A program made the position numbers and the translations under genes. Positions 1 through 12,602 of a DNA stretch of 64,000 bases are shown here, piece by piece. Position 1 is the first letter of the stretch. The number at the start of each line of letters is the position of its first letter. Under the pieces are notes generated by a model. That model was given only the letters and a program-made list of their open reading frames with translations. It made no database searches and was not told the origin of the DNA. The stretch covers positions 36,660,674 through 36,724,673 of the forward strand of contig CM068546.1 of NCBI GenBank assembly GCA_035048495.1, in the 5' to 3' direction. The DNA is from Euptelea pleiosperma. Taxonomy: Eukaryota > Streptophyta > Magnoliopsida > Ranunculales > Eupteleaceae.

Positions 1-425
1 GTGAACTCTAAAGGATTCTGGAAAGTCCTAGAGCATAGAGGATTTTAGAACATTCTTGAGTAATCTAGTCATATTCTCTACATGTAATATATGTACATAC
101 TCTAAATAGTTCTTAAGGAAGTTCTGTAGATTCTTTGCTTGGAGATTTGTATAGACTTTTCTAGATATTTCTAGGTCTTAAGGCATTATGCCTATATAAA
201 GGGGTTGAGACCTTCATTTGTGATCAATCAAGAGTTGAATAGCAATACAAGTTTCCATATTCTCTCAAACTCTCTTGCATCATTGTGTGCTTCTTGAGTG
301 GGTCAAGTACTTAAGCAATGTGAGTCCTAAGTGATCAAGGGAAAAAGACTGACTTGAGCTAAGCGAAAGAGTGCTAACTCGAGTGCCACACGGTCTCTAG
401 CAAGGTCGAAGACTAGGTCCATGAC
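1..425 (+). mobile_element. possible LTR fragment of a retrotransposon
   Basis: A stretch with the look of the 3' part of a Copia-type LTR. It has a TATAAAGGGG box near 196, then a pyrimidine-rich leader, and it ends in ACA near 425. No clear primer-binding site and no gag or pol reading frame follow, so this would be a solo or broken LTR. The other LTR end lies outside the window. This rests on general appearance only. Confidence 0.3.
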
Positions 426-1533
426 AAACAGTTGGTCGTGGCGCCATGTGATTGGCCACTACTTTGCTGCTTCAAAAATCCGCTGCTTCAAAAATCCAAT
501 GCTTCTAAAATTTACTCTCGGTAAAACAACAAAGAGAAAATTTTAGGAGTAAATAAATTAGAAAATTTCATTGTCGGCCTCTTCTTCGTTCATTCTCATC
601 CTTCAAATATATATGGCCCTGTAAAGGTCACCTCTAAGCCCTGACAGTGATCAAATTGTGTTTGGAAGAATGTTTTAAAGATTAATGGAAAGAAATGAGT
701 TAATTCTGTAGTTTTACTACTGTAGACTTATTAGTAGCTTAGAAGTTTGATGTATTGGTATGTTAAATACTTGGGACCAAAGGCTTAACCGGTTGTCAAG
801 CTTAAGTTACAGATTTGATTACCCAGAAAAAGTTCAAGTATGTCGTTTGCAAAATTTGACGACATGAAATAAAATAAAAATAAGATGTCGGCGCCCGGCA
901 AGCGTACCTGCTTTTTGGTTAGCCACTAGGGTCTCCTCTCCTCACCCGTCAAAGATGAAGAAGGCGACGTCAATGCAGAAGCAGTAGAACAATGATCTAT
1001 CCCTTGTCGGAGTACACTCGTTGAAGCCATCAGTCTTAGCCGGTAAGGTGACACGTACATCGCCGGTGCTCTAATACCAGGAGGAGATTTTATTTTATTT
1101 TATTTTTGGGTGAAATATGAGATTTGATTACTCTTGATTTATATCTTTCACCTTAGTTATTAATGAGCTGGCACATCGTACATGTGAAGTTGTGGACTAA
1201 TGGGGTTATTAACGTTAGTTTTAAATTCCCATCCCACTTATTTATAAGAACAAAATCTACTTCGCCCATCTGATGGGGTTTGTCGATTTTTTTTATACGT
1301 TGTCATTATTCTAAGGGGAAAAAAATGGTTTGCTTACTTGGTTGGAGTTCACAACTTTAATGGGTCTGGCTGGTCATAAAGAAAACCTGCACGGTGGATC
1401 CCATTTCTGTTTGAAAAAAATAATTGCCCTCTGAATGGTGATCAACAAAAAGTTTTACAGAAAAAAAAGATTTGTAAATCTAGAAGAGGTTGATATAGAA
1501 AATGTTTTATAATAATTACACAAATAATTGACA

Positions 1534-1536
<3 letters not shown>
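426..1536. other. gene-free AT-rich stretch
   Basis: No open frame, RNA gene or clear inverted repeat was recognised here. It may include the internal start of the retrotransposon suspected at 1-425. Confidence 0.4.

Positions 1537-1596
<60 letters not shown>
1537..1596. repeat. (AT)n microsatellite
   Basis: An uninterrupted run of about 30 AT units, read directly. The exact length is likely to vary between individuals. Confidence 0.95.
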
Positions 1597-1599
<3 letters not shown>

Positions 1600-2047
1600 C
1601 TTTTGTAATCAACGATCTATATTAAGACCAAGCAAGAAAAAGAAAAAACTAAAGTTATCCTCTTTTGTAAGTTTCCCTTAAAATTATAATAAATTTTTTT
1701 ATTGTTAACTTGAAACCCAAATTTGATAGTATTAGAAATTTCAGAATGGCTGATTTTTGTAGGGGTGATCTAAGCATGCCAATTTGACCCGTTGGGCCAG
1801 ATTCGGGCCGGGCCTAAGTTGGGCCGTCGGGCTTGGTCACGGGCCGGGCTGTGGGCTTTTAAAGGCTTGGGTTTCCGGCTTTTAAAAGACGATGTTAATT
1901 AAATTTCTTTGTTTTTTGTTTTCACACTTTTATCCATCATTACTATAGATAAGTTTGACAATAAATAAATAAAAAAATGGTAAAACGTATTGTAAACAAT
2001 AGTTTGCCCTCATGGTTGCCTTTATAAGGGTCCTGATTTTAGTTATG

Positions 2048-2420
2048 TGACACGGTATACAATTGTTATACTTACCTCTCATCTCTCTTGTGGTGACAGG
2101 TGGTACAATTGTTATACTCACCTGTCATCTGGGCCCACTGACTGCATTAATGTTTAGCTCATCCGTTGGTAGACATTCTTACAAAAAATCAGCTTGTTTG
2201 ATGATTTTTAGCCGTTGGTTTTAGAACTCACAAAAACAGTTTAATCCAACTGATAGAATCACGCCTTAAAAAGTACTAAAATCTAATGGCTTGAGATTAC
2301 CAATCATGGCGATTTTTAGTGTCCGTCCACCAAAGGGTGGGCTAAACATCAATGCGGTCAATAAGCTCAGAGGGCAGCGTTGAGTAACAAAAAAGTGATA
2401 CCTTGTTACATCTTTTTCCT
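2048..2420. mobile_element. decayed foldback MITE, ATGTAACAAGG type
   Basis: The left half has CATCTGGGCCCACTGACTGCAT and the right half the matching inverse, ending in ACCTTGTTACATCTTTTTCC, as in the better copies at 6278 and 60497. The left terminus is degraded and no target duplication was found. It is preceded at 1785-1885 by a GGGCCGGGC-rich stretch of unknown origin. Confidence 0.6.
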
Positions 2421-2756
2421 AGAAAAAAAAAACATTCAATCAAGGCAATTTCTTTGGGTAATCAGTTATGTCAAATTTCGGGTCGGGCTCAGCCTGAATT
2501 TTGGGACCCAGGTCCGACCAATCTAATTCATGGCCCAGACAGGGCTGGGCCTCGGGCCAAATTGCCACCCGGTGATCTATATTGTGAGGAGATCATCCCC
2601 ACAAAAAAATCAGCCATTGATTTATCTTCTACATGGGTACACTAAAATTGTGTCCGCTGAGCCTGACCCCATTAAAAATGCCTCTATTCTAAAGCCAAAA
2701 CCTGGGTTGGAGTGCCACCGTGTGTGTTGGTGTACGCCCCACCCCCATGAGAGACC

Positions 2757-3040
2757 ATAATATAAGTCACATGGCGCGCTTTTAGAGACCACTATATGGA
2801 TATTTGTCCCATCCCTATGTGGACCTATATACCAAATATCAGGCTGATTAGTAATTTCAAACCTTTTAATCTGAGTAACCCAAATAATAGTCAAAATCTA
2901 CTGTTAATAGTCAACCAATGAAAACCACTCCAATCAAATCCTTAAAAATCACTAATCAGGCTGAGTTTTCGCTTTTAGGTCCACCTATGGATGGACCAAA
3001 CATCAATACGATCAGTGATCTCGAAGAGTGTGTAATATGT
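2757..3040. mobile_element. decayed foldback MITE, CAATATGAGCCACGTGG type
   Basis: The left arm reads ATAATATAAGTCACATGG and the right arm carries the inverse motif (ACATCAATACGATCAGTG). The central CAGGCTGATTAGTAATTTC hairpin is present. The copy is diverged. A short fragment of the 3505 family lies just upstream, around 2585-2650. Confidence 0.5.
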
Positions 3041-3139
3041 AAGGTGCACGTGCATTGTGTATGTAATATAATTCTACATGCAGTTGGGAACCATGCAATT
3101 ATATGGAAGAATTATACTACAAAATGCATTTTGGGATGG

Positions 3140-3380
3140 TTTAAAGAAAGGTTTAAAGGAGGATGTTATAACGGTATAACGGACTGGGTGCATTACCATT
3201 TTTTCTGTTATAACGGCCACTATAACGAATTGTAACGCTCAGGGGCAACAACTGAAAATAACGGAAAAACGGAAAAAAAATGGTGCTGAAATTCAAAATT
3301 CAAAATTTAAAATTCAAATTTTCGCAAAACAGAAAATAACGAAAAAATAACCCAGGAAAAAACAGAAAAAATATCGGTTC
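3140..3380. mobile_element. fragment of CGTTATAACG-rich hAT-like MITE
   Basis: Contains GGTTTAAAGG, ATAACGGTATAACGGAC and further TAACGG units typical of the family whose intact copies are at 19861 and 15396. Only one end is recognisable. Confidence 0.55.
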
Positions 3381-3504
3381 GACCCTGTTGAATTGAAGTG
3401 TTTTGATTTTACATGGTAGTGATATTGAACACTTGCATGTATGGGGCACCGCTGCAAGCATTCGCTGGTAACATCATAAAGAGCAGATGGTTGAATTTTC
3501 CTTT

Positions 3505-3881
3505 GGGTCGGGCTCAAGGGACCCCCATTTCTGACCCCCATCTTGGCGTACCCACATAGAAGTTGAATCAATGGCTGATTTTTGATAGAGATGATAACCT
3601 CACCATATAGATCACCCCAACAAAAAATCAGCCCATTCTAAAATTTCTAACCCCATCAAATGTGGTTTTAAAGTTACGCTGTAAAAATCGACAGTCTATA
3701 ATGCTTCAGCTTCTCAACCAGTCTATGAATATCAGAATGATTTGAATTTTTTTGAGGATGATCTCCTCACCATAGAGATCATCCTCACCAAAAATCAGCC
3801 ATTGATTCATCTTCTATTTGGCTACGCCAAGATGGGGGTCAAAAAAGGGGTTCAGAAATGGGGGTCCCTTGAGCCCGACCC
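3505..3881. mobile_element. Mutator-like MITE, GGGTCGGGCTC ends, 9-bp TSD
   Basis: The inverted ends begin GGGTCGGGCTCAAGGGACCC and end with its reverse complement. The element is flanked by a perfect 9-bp direct repeat TTTTCCTTT at 3496-3504 and 3882-3890. The interior is itself palindromic, with an AAAATCAGCC motif on both sides. A near-identical copy sits in the xylosidase gene at 32097. It has no coding capacity, so it must depend on transposase from elsewhere. The 9-bp duplication points to the Mutator superfamily. Confidence 0.88.
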
Positions 3882-3890
3882 TTTTCCTTT

Positions 3891-6277
3891 TGGTTTTAAA
3901 TCGTTCAACTTGTGTCAATAGTTCTTTCTTTCTCCCCGCCTTTAGGAAAGGAGTTTGGTTCGGAAAGAATTTCCTTCTTAATATTCATGCATTGATAAAC
4001 GAACGTAAATTGATTTCATCAATAACAAGACATTTTATTATAGTTCAAAAGAAATACATTATCAAATGAAAACACGCAACCTTTCCCTACTTCAACTGGG
4101 TCCCACCCATTTATTCTAACTCCGAATATAACCCAATATGGACGGCAACGAGAAGACCCAATATGAACTGCAAATAAGTCATTAGAAGAGAATAGAAATC
4201 GGAAACTGAGTAAGAAGTAGAGACGAGGGGCATTAAGTGATATTTCTCAATCACCTCAAGCTTGATTCAACAATGAATAACATAACATCTCAATATGGGA
4301 ATCCCAATACATTCCAACCCCGTATCCAGGTTTTAATTTGTGCTCTCTTGTTAATCAATCTTTTCTACGATAGAGTAAATTGACGATTATTTGCCCACCT
4401 CTTTAAGGTATTTATATGGTTTCTATTCTCGTTAAGATCTAATACTATAATTTCAATATGCCCACGTCCTTCTAAAATATTACAAAAGTTTATTGTCCAC
4501 GTTTGGTAAAGATAATCGTGAACTTGTTAGTAACAAAATATAAATCTATCTTCAATATCAGATTTACTTTAAATTTTCTGATAATTCATGAATTGTTAGA
4601 GTCCGGTGATGGTGCAGGATTCTCATGTCTCATTTCTACCTCACTACATGAGATATGTCGGCCATTCGTTATCTCTTCTTCTTCAGATTTGGTTGGAAAG
4701 AAGTTGTGTTGAACTATCTTCTTCGTTGCCATTGAATTTCAAAACCTAAGAACATTGTAAAAATGCATCTATATTTATAAGGATACGGTAACATGTGGAA
4801 TTGGAAAGTTTTAACCAAAATCATGGAAATGATTTCTACGATTTTAAGAGTAAAATCTTGGAAATGATTTCTTTTCTAAAATATAACAACTACAAAAATA
4901 AGAAGTAAACATAGCTTAGTTTCTTTTTTAATTTTTATCTTGGGGATCTGTGGGCATTAAAGATGCTGGTAAATCTATGATGCCGAATTTGAACAGCTTA
5001 GATTCTTTTTTATTTTTATTCTTTTTTATCTTAGTGATTTGCGGGCATTAAAAGCACGTGTAAATCTACGACGCAGATTTTGGTTTATTACTAAACTTTG
5101 TTAGGCTTTCCTTTTTCTTCAAATTCCAACTATTTTCTTTCCAGCTTTCCTTTTTAGTTAAGGAACCAAAAAGACGTTTTGTTCAAATACTCTATCCTAC
5201 TTTCCATATGTGTCATCAATAACTAAAACGTCTTTTTTGTTAAGTTCCTTAATTTTTCCCTCTTGTATTTTCGGAGGCATCCAACTACGTTCGGGCTGGG
5301 ACTTTCCACACCGCAGATATTAATGGTCCCTTCCCTTATCACCCTCTGATTATATGATTATGTGGACTTGGGGTGCACATACATACATACAGGGCCGGCT
5401 CCACCTTAAGGCCATTAAGGTGGTTGCCTAAGGCCTCCCCCCAGCCCAGGTCCCACTAACCACATGGGTTATTTAGCCCGCCCCTCGTTGGATATACGAA
5501 CCAAAAATCAACCTGGTTGATTTTCTCTAGCCATAGATTTTAGTACTTGTTAGGACATGATTCTAGCCGTTGGATTTAAGCATGTTTTTTGGGTAGTAAA
5601 TCAAATGGCTAGAAATTATCAATCAAGCTGATTTTTAGTGTGCTTATCCACCAACAGGTGGGCTCAACGTCCACACAGTCATTTGTTAAACATACAGTGT
5701 ATTTCACGGGAAATTGCTAACTAGGGTTTGGCCCATTCCTAGATGGACCTACAGACCAAAATCAACCTGATTAGTGATCTAGCCGTTACATCCGAGTACA
5801 CAAACTAATGCTCGAATCTCACGGCTGAAATTCAAATCATGAAAAATACTCAAATCTAACTGCTATAAATCACAATTGGGCTGATTTTTTTATCAGGTCC
5901 ACTTAGGGATGGGTCAGTGGACTGGAAGAATGTGCCACGTGGCTAATAAGATGTCGTTTAGCTTCTTTTTTTTTTTGTTTTTTTTGTTCGACACGTCTGG
6001 GCATACATGCGGGCTTCACAAGACATCCAGCATTATTCCCAAAAATGTCCCTGTCTTGCTTCTACGCAGGGTTTGGCTAAAGGCTTAGAGCTGCATGTCT
6101 ATTCTTAATTGAGGATGTGTTTGGATTTGATTGGCCTTTGTGGGTGTGAATGTACTATTCATTGCATTAGCACCACATTAACTCTATGAACATAGTTATT
6201 TTTGAAACCAAATACCCCCCTTAATCAAGAAAGGGCATTATCGGAATCCCACAATTTAGCACCAACCCATAAGATTA
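3891..6277. other. gene-free stretch with repeat remnants
   Basis: 4100-5380 is AT-rich with no convincing gene; one 48-codon minus-strand frame at 4586-4732 is not recognised. Around 5388 there is a GGGCCGGCTCCACC motif resembling a hAT-type terminus. 5470-5960 holds diverged relatives of the local foldback MITEs, including ATCAACCTGGTTGATTTT and inverse motifs. Confidence 0.4.
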
Positions 6278-6668
6278 GGGTCGTGATGTAACAAGGTATA
6301 CCTGAGATCTTTTCAAAGGCGGAAGCAGCGGCATTTTCGGTAGTCACCGCTGCCATCTGGGCCCACTGACCGTATGGATGTTTAGGTAGACGTTCATACC
6401 AAAAAAAACAACTTGTTTGATGATTTTTTGCCATTGGTTTTAGTACTGAAAAAATAGATTGCATTAAACGGCTATAAGAACGCCTTAAAAAAATGCTAAA
6501 ATCTAATGGTTATAAATTACCAATGAGGGTGATTTTTGGTGTGTATATTCACCCATGGGTGGGATAAACATCCATGCGGTCAGTGGGCCCAGATGACAGT
6601 GGTGAGTAACAAAAATCGTGATTCCGCGTATGAAAAGTTTCGGGCACGTACCTTGTTACATTTTTTTC
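6278..6668. mobile_element. foldback MITE, GATGTAACAAGG type, near-perfect TSD
   Basis: Begins GGGTCGTGATGTAACAAGG and ends CCTTGTTACATTTTTTTCC. The arms carry CATCTGGGCCCACTGACCG and its inverse. It is flanked by ATAAGATTA (6269-6277) and CTAAGATTA (6669-6677), which match at 8 of 9 positions. It ends about 270 bp beyond the stop codon of the TPR gene. Confidence 0.8.
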
Positions 6669-6940
6669 CTAAGATTATTCACTCCGCATTAAATGAACCA
6701 GAAATGCAACCATTGATTAAGAAAATAGAAAGATGTACAACCCAACGTGGCAATCAATACAGTTACTGTACATCTACAACAGGGACCCTAAAAAAAAGAG
6801 AGAAAAAACTAACTATATGTAGAAACTAACTATATAAGAGGGACTAAAATGTGACAAAATTTCTGGGCCGTCTGTTTTTTTTTTGTACAGATCCCCCGCC
6901 CCCGGTGGTGAAATCTGACGACCCATGTTTATTGCAATCA

Positions 6941-9423
6941 TCAGCAGCTCAAGGCTTCATACTTCACGGGAATTGGACGGTTATAACCGACCTGTGATAG
7001 CAAGTTCCCAACAGTGGCGATGTCCCGACAAAAAACTCCTTGAAAAACTGATGCTGCTGTCGAACTCTCTGCCAACTCGATGCTGTCTAGATTGTAATCT
7101 GATGGACCAATCCGTTTCCGATCTGGTTTACTTAATTCCCCTTCCGATTTTGGTTCTGGCACTGGAACTGGAACTGGAACTGGAACTGGAACTGGTACTG
7201 ATACTGGAACGGGAACTGGAACCACCGTTGATGCTGCCTGTAGTGCAGCTGTTGCTTTTTGCCTCTGCTTCTCAGCTGCCTCCTCATCCATGATCGTAGC
7301 CATCACGCTCGAATACCCCTTCTGTAGCATGCGATAGAGCAACAATGCGGACATCCTTGCTTGATCCTTGACCAAATCAAGATCATGATGTTCCACAAAC
7401 TCACATCGATCGACAAAATTTGTTGCCTTTTCTGGTCTATGTCGCAAGCAGAGCAATAGATGTGCCCGTTCCAATTCTGATCGCAAGCATCCGCGCCTTA
7501 ACCCAATTAAAGCATAATAATCCACATTCCCTGTCTCTCCCAATGCAACTCTCTGCCTCAATTCCTGGATCTTTGAGGTCAATGCTCGGAGATTGCTCGG
7601 TACATCACGGAAGTGAACGTTGTGTCGCTTCCAGGCAGGGCCGGGGAGCTTTCGATCTCGCAGGATCGAATCGTAGAGGAGTTTCAAGTGTTCAAGATCT
7701 CGAAGGCAATCTGGGAGGCATCGAATGGTTTCTAAAAGAGCAGCCCGTGTGGTGAGGGCCTGTATACTGGTTGGATCAAGTGCTAGTGTACGATTGCAAT
7801 CAGCAATTGACTCAGCAATTCGACCTGCAGCCCGGTATGCTGCTGCCCGATGCACATAACATTCGGCGAGGAAACCCTGTGGGGTCCCACGGCGGCCATC
7901 TAAGATCTTGGAGAAGTGACGAATGGCCTCAGAGTAGAGGCCCGCATCAAGAGCAGCAATTGCCGCTGTGCGTCGACAGAGGAGGAGCTTGATGTGGCCA
8001 AGAAGTTGTGCGACGTTCTCCGCTTCTGTTGGAGGCGGATTGTTGTTGTTGTTGTCTATATCGCCGCAGTTTGCGACATTGGACAAGGAGAAGCTGTCGT
8101 CAGACCAGCACACGCTTTCGCGACGGAGAGCAGCAGTAGCTTGGCGCTTTCCGGTCTGAAGTAGAACCATAGCGTCTTCCATTAGTCCAAGATGGTAACA
8201 AGCTTGTCCTATGACCAAGTATCTGCATTGTAAATAAAGAGATGGTAAGCCACCGGTCTGATTATTTGAACCGGCCTGTCCATATTATCAAAACGGGCCG
8301 GTTCACAGAAACAATATTTCAATAAATGCCAATACTACCGTCAGAATGATTGGATAAAAAAAATCCAATCTTTTGTCGTAATTTTGTGGTGGTGTTTTGG
8401 TCAAAGTTAGATATTCCGGTATGGATGGCGTCGGATTCGCTTAAAAAAGGAAAAATGTTTCTGCTTTTGATTCAAACGTGTTTACTTAATTGAAGTAGGA
8501 CTAGGAGAGACCGGTTCGGAGGTAACAAACCGTCCGGTTCTCAATTTGAAACCAGAAATTATAGAAAATAGATGAAGAACTTTACCTCCATGGCCCTTCT
8601 TTTTCACAGCTTTTACAGAGCCCAGCCATGACCTTCTTCTTAAGGTCAGAAACAGAGAAGCATTTGAAGGACGAGTCTCGCTCGGACGAGTCAGAAGATG
8701 AGTTATCAGAGAGGAGCTTGACTCGCTCCCTCGAGAGCTGCTGAGAAGAGTTGTCTGAGGAAAGAGACGATTCTTCGGAGACCATCTTGAAGCTGGGTAT
8801 GTGTTCTTGAAGCATATCGGCCACTTCCTTGAATCGCCGGATGTAGAGGAGGGATCGAGCTTTGAGCTCGATGGCGGCTTCGAGACGAGGAGAGAGTGCG
8901 AGGGCCGCATCTAGGAGATTGAGGGCCGAAGCGATGTCAGACTGCTCTTGGGTTGCGACGAGGACTCGAGCGTCTTTTACATATCGGTCTACCATCTGTG
9001 CAAGTGAATGGAAGGAAATGCAGGTTACTGAGTTTTTCGCAGAGAAGAATTAAAACCGAGAAGATTGCATTTAAAAAAAAAAAAAACAGAAGAAAAGGAA
9101 GACAAAACACATTTGCACGGTTGCACCTCTGAAGCTCAGAAAACCCAAAAACCCATTTGTGAAAAATCATCAAACCCCAACCTAAAACTAAAAACAAAGA
9201 GAAAAAAAAACACATTTCGATTCACACCTCCGAAAAACAACTCAACAACACAATAACCTGAAAAAAAAAAAAAAAAACAAAACGAAATACCCCTTACATA
9301 TTCAGAAACTTTTAAAAACAAAAACAACAACAAAGAAGCAATAAACAGAGGAAACCCCACCTTTCTGTTGCTGAGCCACCAATGCTTCTTCTCCCCACCA
9401 GCCAAAGACGGAGAAGTCGACAT
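6941..9423 (-). CDS. TPR protein with degenerate J-like domain
   Basis: Three exons: 9361-9423, 8586-8995 and 6941-8222, with GT-AG introns of 365 and 363 bp. Phases close to give 584 residues. The first exon is only 21 codons and ends in LSNRK before the donor. Residues about 22-130 and 234-336 are helical TPR-like repeats, including an ALDPTSIQAL linker. Residues 392-470 resemble a DnaJ domain (DYYALIGL start), but the HPD tripeptide is replaced by HRPEK at 419-423. A Val-Pro run fills 492-513. From memory it resembles the plant TPR/DnaJ proteins of the Arabidopsis AT4G02100 kind, presumed cytosolic co-chaperones. With no HPD, it should not stimulate Hsp70 ATPase in the standard way (inference). 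No signal peptide or membrane segment is visible. The internal ATG at 8995 lies just after a splice acceptor, so the start at 9423 is preferred. Confidence 0.88.
7160..7222. repeat. in-frame GGAACT hexamer tandem in the TPR gene
   Basis: Six-base units (TGGAAC and variants) run through the last exon and encode the Val-Pro dipeptide array on the minus strand. Because units are six bases, length changes keep the frame. Confidence 0.9.
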
Positions 9424-9651
9424 GGTTGCAGAACCATCAACTTTCTTCTCAAAACTTCCTCATTTTTCTCCCATTTAGGAAGAAAAAGAAAACAAACATA
9501 GAGAGATGCAGAGAAGAAACAAAGACTGGGTTTTAAACCTAGAGTTCCATGAGTAAATAAGGTGTTGAAGAGGGAAAAAACCCCAAAAGAAATGCCAGCT
9601 TTGACTCCAGAGAAAGCTTTGATCCTTCAAATTCTTCGCTGGCACAGATGC

Positions 9652-9668
9652 CTCTCTCTCTCTCTCTC
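9652..9668. repeat. CT run upstream of the TPR gene
   Basis: A short CT dinucleotide run, GA-rich in the gene's sense, about 230 bp upstream of the start codon. Such runs are common in plant 5' leaders or core promoters. No unambiguous TATA box was identified. Confidence 0.4.
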
Positions 9669-9881
9669 CGTCAGTCTTCCACCTCACGCTACCCTCCTCT
9701 ACTACTCAAATCTTTATTACCTCAACCTCCCAGTTTAAAAGCGGAAATAGACGTACCGCTTGACTGCCCCCACCCGGTAAAACCTTCACTATCACCGGGT
9801 ATAGCCGGTGAACCGTCACGGGTCTCGGGCTTCAATACCAGGGTAAAAGATAAGACGCCAGCAAATTGCTCAAACAGGTAG

Positions 9882-10490
9882 TAAGTTGTGGATAATGTAA
9901 AACATTCCCCCTATTTATTAGGGACCAGCTCCGTTTTACAAATATATCCTTGTGGTTTTATTGGAATGACTACTTTGTCCTTCCCACTGACCCCATTTTA
10001 ATTAGGGAAAGATCTTCGCTAATTGAGGAAGTTCTTCGCTAATTGAGGAAGTACTTGATGGTTTGTACCTTTCCCCTTAGTCATACAATGATGCCAGTCA
10101 TCAAAGGAGCAAATCTGTTGGTCTGCCATTACCATTTGGTGGGCCCTAGTTTTAAGAATCAACTTGATTAATAATATCACTTCTCGATTGGAAGATTTAA
10201 TAGAAAATGTAGGTTGGACGGTATGGGATTTGATTTATAACCATCAGGAGGGTATTTCAACGGCTAAACGGTGTAGATTTATGGGCAACGGATAATTTAT
10301 ACGGTCCACGTCCACGAACCTCTTATGATTTCATTGTGAGCATCCCCATTGATTCTTTGGTGCCTTATTGTGTGGAGTTTGTGCACGGACATCACGGACA
10401 TCTCGACGACGACGATCTCGGATCCACCACTGTTCACCACGGCGATGTCAGTAGAACCACTATGACCACAAAATTTGGTAGTTGTGGGAA
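9882..10490. other. gene-free stretch
   Basis: Likely the upstream region of the TPR gene. A short direct repeat (TTCGCTAATTGAGGAAGT) occurs twice near 10015-10050. No gene was seen. Confidence 0.5.
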
Positions 10491-10492
10491 GC

Positions 10493-10745
10493 AAGGTTTA
10501 AAAGGGTTATAACGGTATAACGGACTGAGGGCATTACCATTTTTGCTGTTATAACGGCAGTTATAACAAATTGTGACGCTCGGGCAAACATGAAAAAATA
10601 ACGGAAATAATGGCCTTCTCACAAATTTTTTTCAAAAATAACAGTCGTTATTTTCGTTATAATGGCCTGTATTTTTTAAGCGTTTTAACGGTACATAACG
10701 TAACGGGAGAGGTACGAATCCGTTATAATGGCCGTTATTTTTCCC
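10493..10745. mobile_element. CGTTATAACG-rich hAT-like MITE, partial
   Basis: Starts CAAGGTTTAAAAGGG, then has TTATAACGG units and GGTACATAACGTAACGGGAG. The right terminus does not reach the usual AAACCATG, so this copy is probably truncated. Confidence 0.65.
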
Positions 10746-11389
10746 TTTGGGTCAATTGAGGATTGATTAGAGGTAAGATAGTGGGGAGATTTTAGTCATT
10801 TAGACAAAAGATAAAGGAGGATTAGGTAATATCAATTAACAAGCACTCACTATATTTATGGGGAGGGAAAGTGACGTATCTTGTAAGGCACAAGAATCAC
10901 ACTTTTTCTTTTGTTTTGTTTTTTTGCTTTTTCATCCATATTTATTAATGAGGCACATGTGGATAGATGGGGTTTGTCTTAAAGCCTCTCTAATTTCCCA
11001 TCCCTGTTAACCACTTAAAAGGGACAGGTCCTTCGACCTCGTGTGTGGACCCCTCCCTCCCTTCTCTCATGTTAAGCTTGTGCCACGTCATTAATAAATC
11101 TAGAATGTATCCACGTGTCACTTCAATATATTGGGTTCCAAATTATTAAGACACATCCTTCGTTATCCAGCTCACCTTACATGATTATGAGTAGAGCTGT
11201 CAATGGATCAAGTCCGGACCGGACCAGACCGGGGTAAGTCCAGACCGGATCCAATAGCTTATGGGATCAGAAATTTAGATCCAGGACCGATCGATCTGAT
11301 AGCTTATTGGATCATAATTCGGAAGTCCAAGATGGGGACGTCCGATCCACTGATTATGGGTTGTTCAAGAAAATTTTAGTCTGTGGAAC

Positions 11390-11620
11390 ATTTTTATTAC
11401 CGTTATAACGAAAATAACGGCCGTTATAACGGATTCAGACCTCCCCTGTTACGTTATGTACCGCTAAAACACCCAGAAAATAACGGCCATTTTTTAAATT
11501 CAAATTTCAGTACCTTTTTTCCGTTATTTTCTGTTTTTACCCTATGAGCATTACAATTCATTATAACTGAAAAATCGGTAACCCCCCAGCCCGATATAAC
11601 GGCCCTTTTAAACCTTGCAT
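11390..11620. mobile_element. CGTTATAACG-rich MITE, partial
   Basis: TTACGTTATGTACC, GTTATAACGG and the terminus CCTTTTAAACCTTG identify it as the same family in the opposite orientation. The left end is missing. Just upstream, 11190-11345 is a GGACC/GGATC-rich stretch like other hAT-type MITEs in the window. Confidence 0.6.
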
Positions 11621-11952
11621 AAAAGTACACCACCTGACGCACTCTTTGCCCCACTGATGCATGGATCTACAAATCAGAAATCAGTCTGATTAGTTATCTC
11701 TAGCCATTCAATCTTAGTATCCAAAAAAATGTTCAAATCCAGCAGTTAAAGACCATCCCATGAAAAACGTTGGAGTCCAATGGCTAAAGATCACCAATCA
11801 AGCTGATTCTTGGAGTGTCGGTCTATCAAGTGGTGAGCCAATCATTTAAGAGTCTGAGGGCTAGGTGGTGCATTTTATGCATTCCACAGCGAAAAAATGC
11901 TCCACATAATAAATCGGTTCGGTTCTTCACTGTTTATCGGTCTAGTAATTAG

Positions 11953-12602
11953 GTGTATATACCAAGGTTTAAAGGAGGCCGTTTTAACAGTTAAACGGAC
12001 TTGGGGCGTTACCGTTTAAACGGATTGAAACGGACGGGGGCAAAAATGAAAAAAAAAATGGGAAAAATAGAATTGAAAAAAAAAAAAAAATTTAACTGAT
12101 TTTAACGGAATTAAATGGCCGTTTTTTTCACATAATTTTTCAGAATTAAACGACTGTTTTAACGATTTTAACAGCCGTTAAAACAAAAAAAAATGGCCGT
12201 TTTATTCAAAACCGATAAAATGTGTTTAAGCGGTTTTAACGGAAATGAGTTTGGGGCTTTACCGTTTAAACGGCTGTTAAAATCGTTTAAACGGCCATTT
12301 TTAAATCCACGGATTCGGACCTCCCCGTTACGTTATGTACTGTTAAAACGCTCTAAAAATAACAACCATTATTTTTTGAAAAATTTTATGAAAAAAATGG
12401 CCGTTATTTTTCGTTTTTGAAAATTCAAATTTCAATTTCAAAACTTGAATTTCAGCACCATTTTTCTGTTATTTCTGTTATTCCCGTTATTTCCCCCTTT
12501 TGCCCCTGAGCGTTACAATTCGTTGTACCGGCCGTTATAACAGAAAAACAGTAACGCCCCCAGTCTGTTATACCGTTATAACGGCCCCTTTTAAACCTCG
12601 GT
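11953..12602. mobile_element. compound CGTTATAACG/TTTAAACGG MITE
   Basis: Begins CAAGGTTTAAAGGAGG and ends CCCCTTTTAAACCTCG. Flanks GTATATAC and GTATAACT match at 6 of 8. The interior contains a second set of TTTAAACGG units, which suggests two related elements nested or fused. Confidence 0.6.

Noticed and set aside
886..1090. GC-richer stretch with TCGGCGCCCGGCAAGCG
   Set aside because: Looked exon-like, but no frame stays open or resembles a known protein.
2403..3571. Several 76-105-codon frames
   Set aside because: All lie across MITE arms and fragments; none shows coding-type features.
4586..4732. 48-codon minus-strand frame with Lys/Glu-rich sequence
   Set aside because: It starts with ATG and is somewhat gene-like, but it is short and matches no family I know. 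It could be an exon of a lost gene.
6925..8164. Plus-strand frames opposite the TPR gene, including a Leu-Glu repeat frame
   Set aside because: They mirror the coding strand of the TPR exon; the Leu-Glu run is just the reverse of the Val-Pro array.
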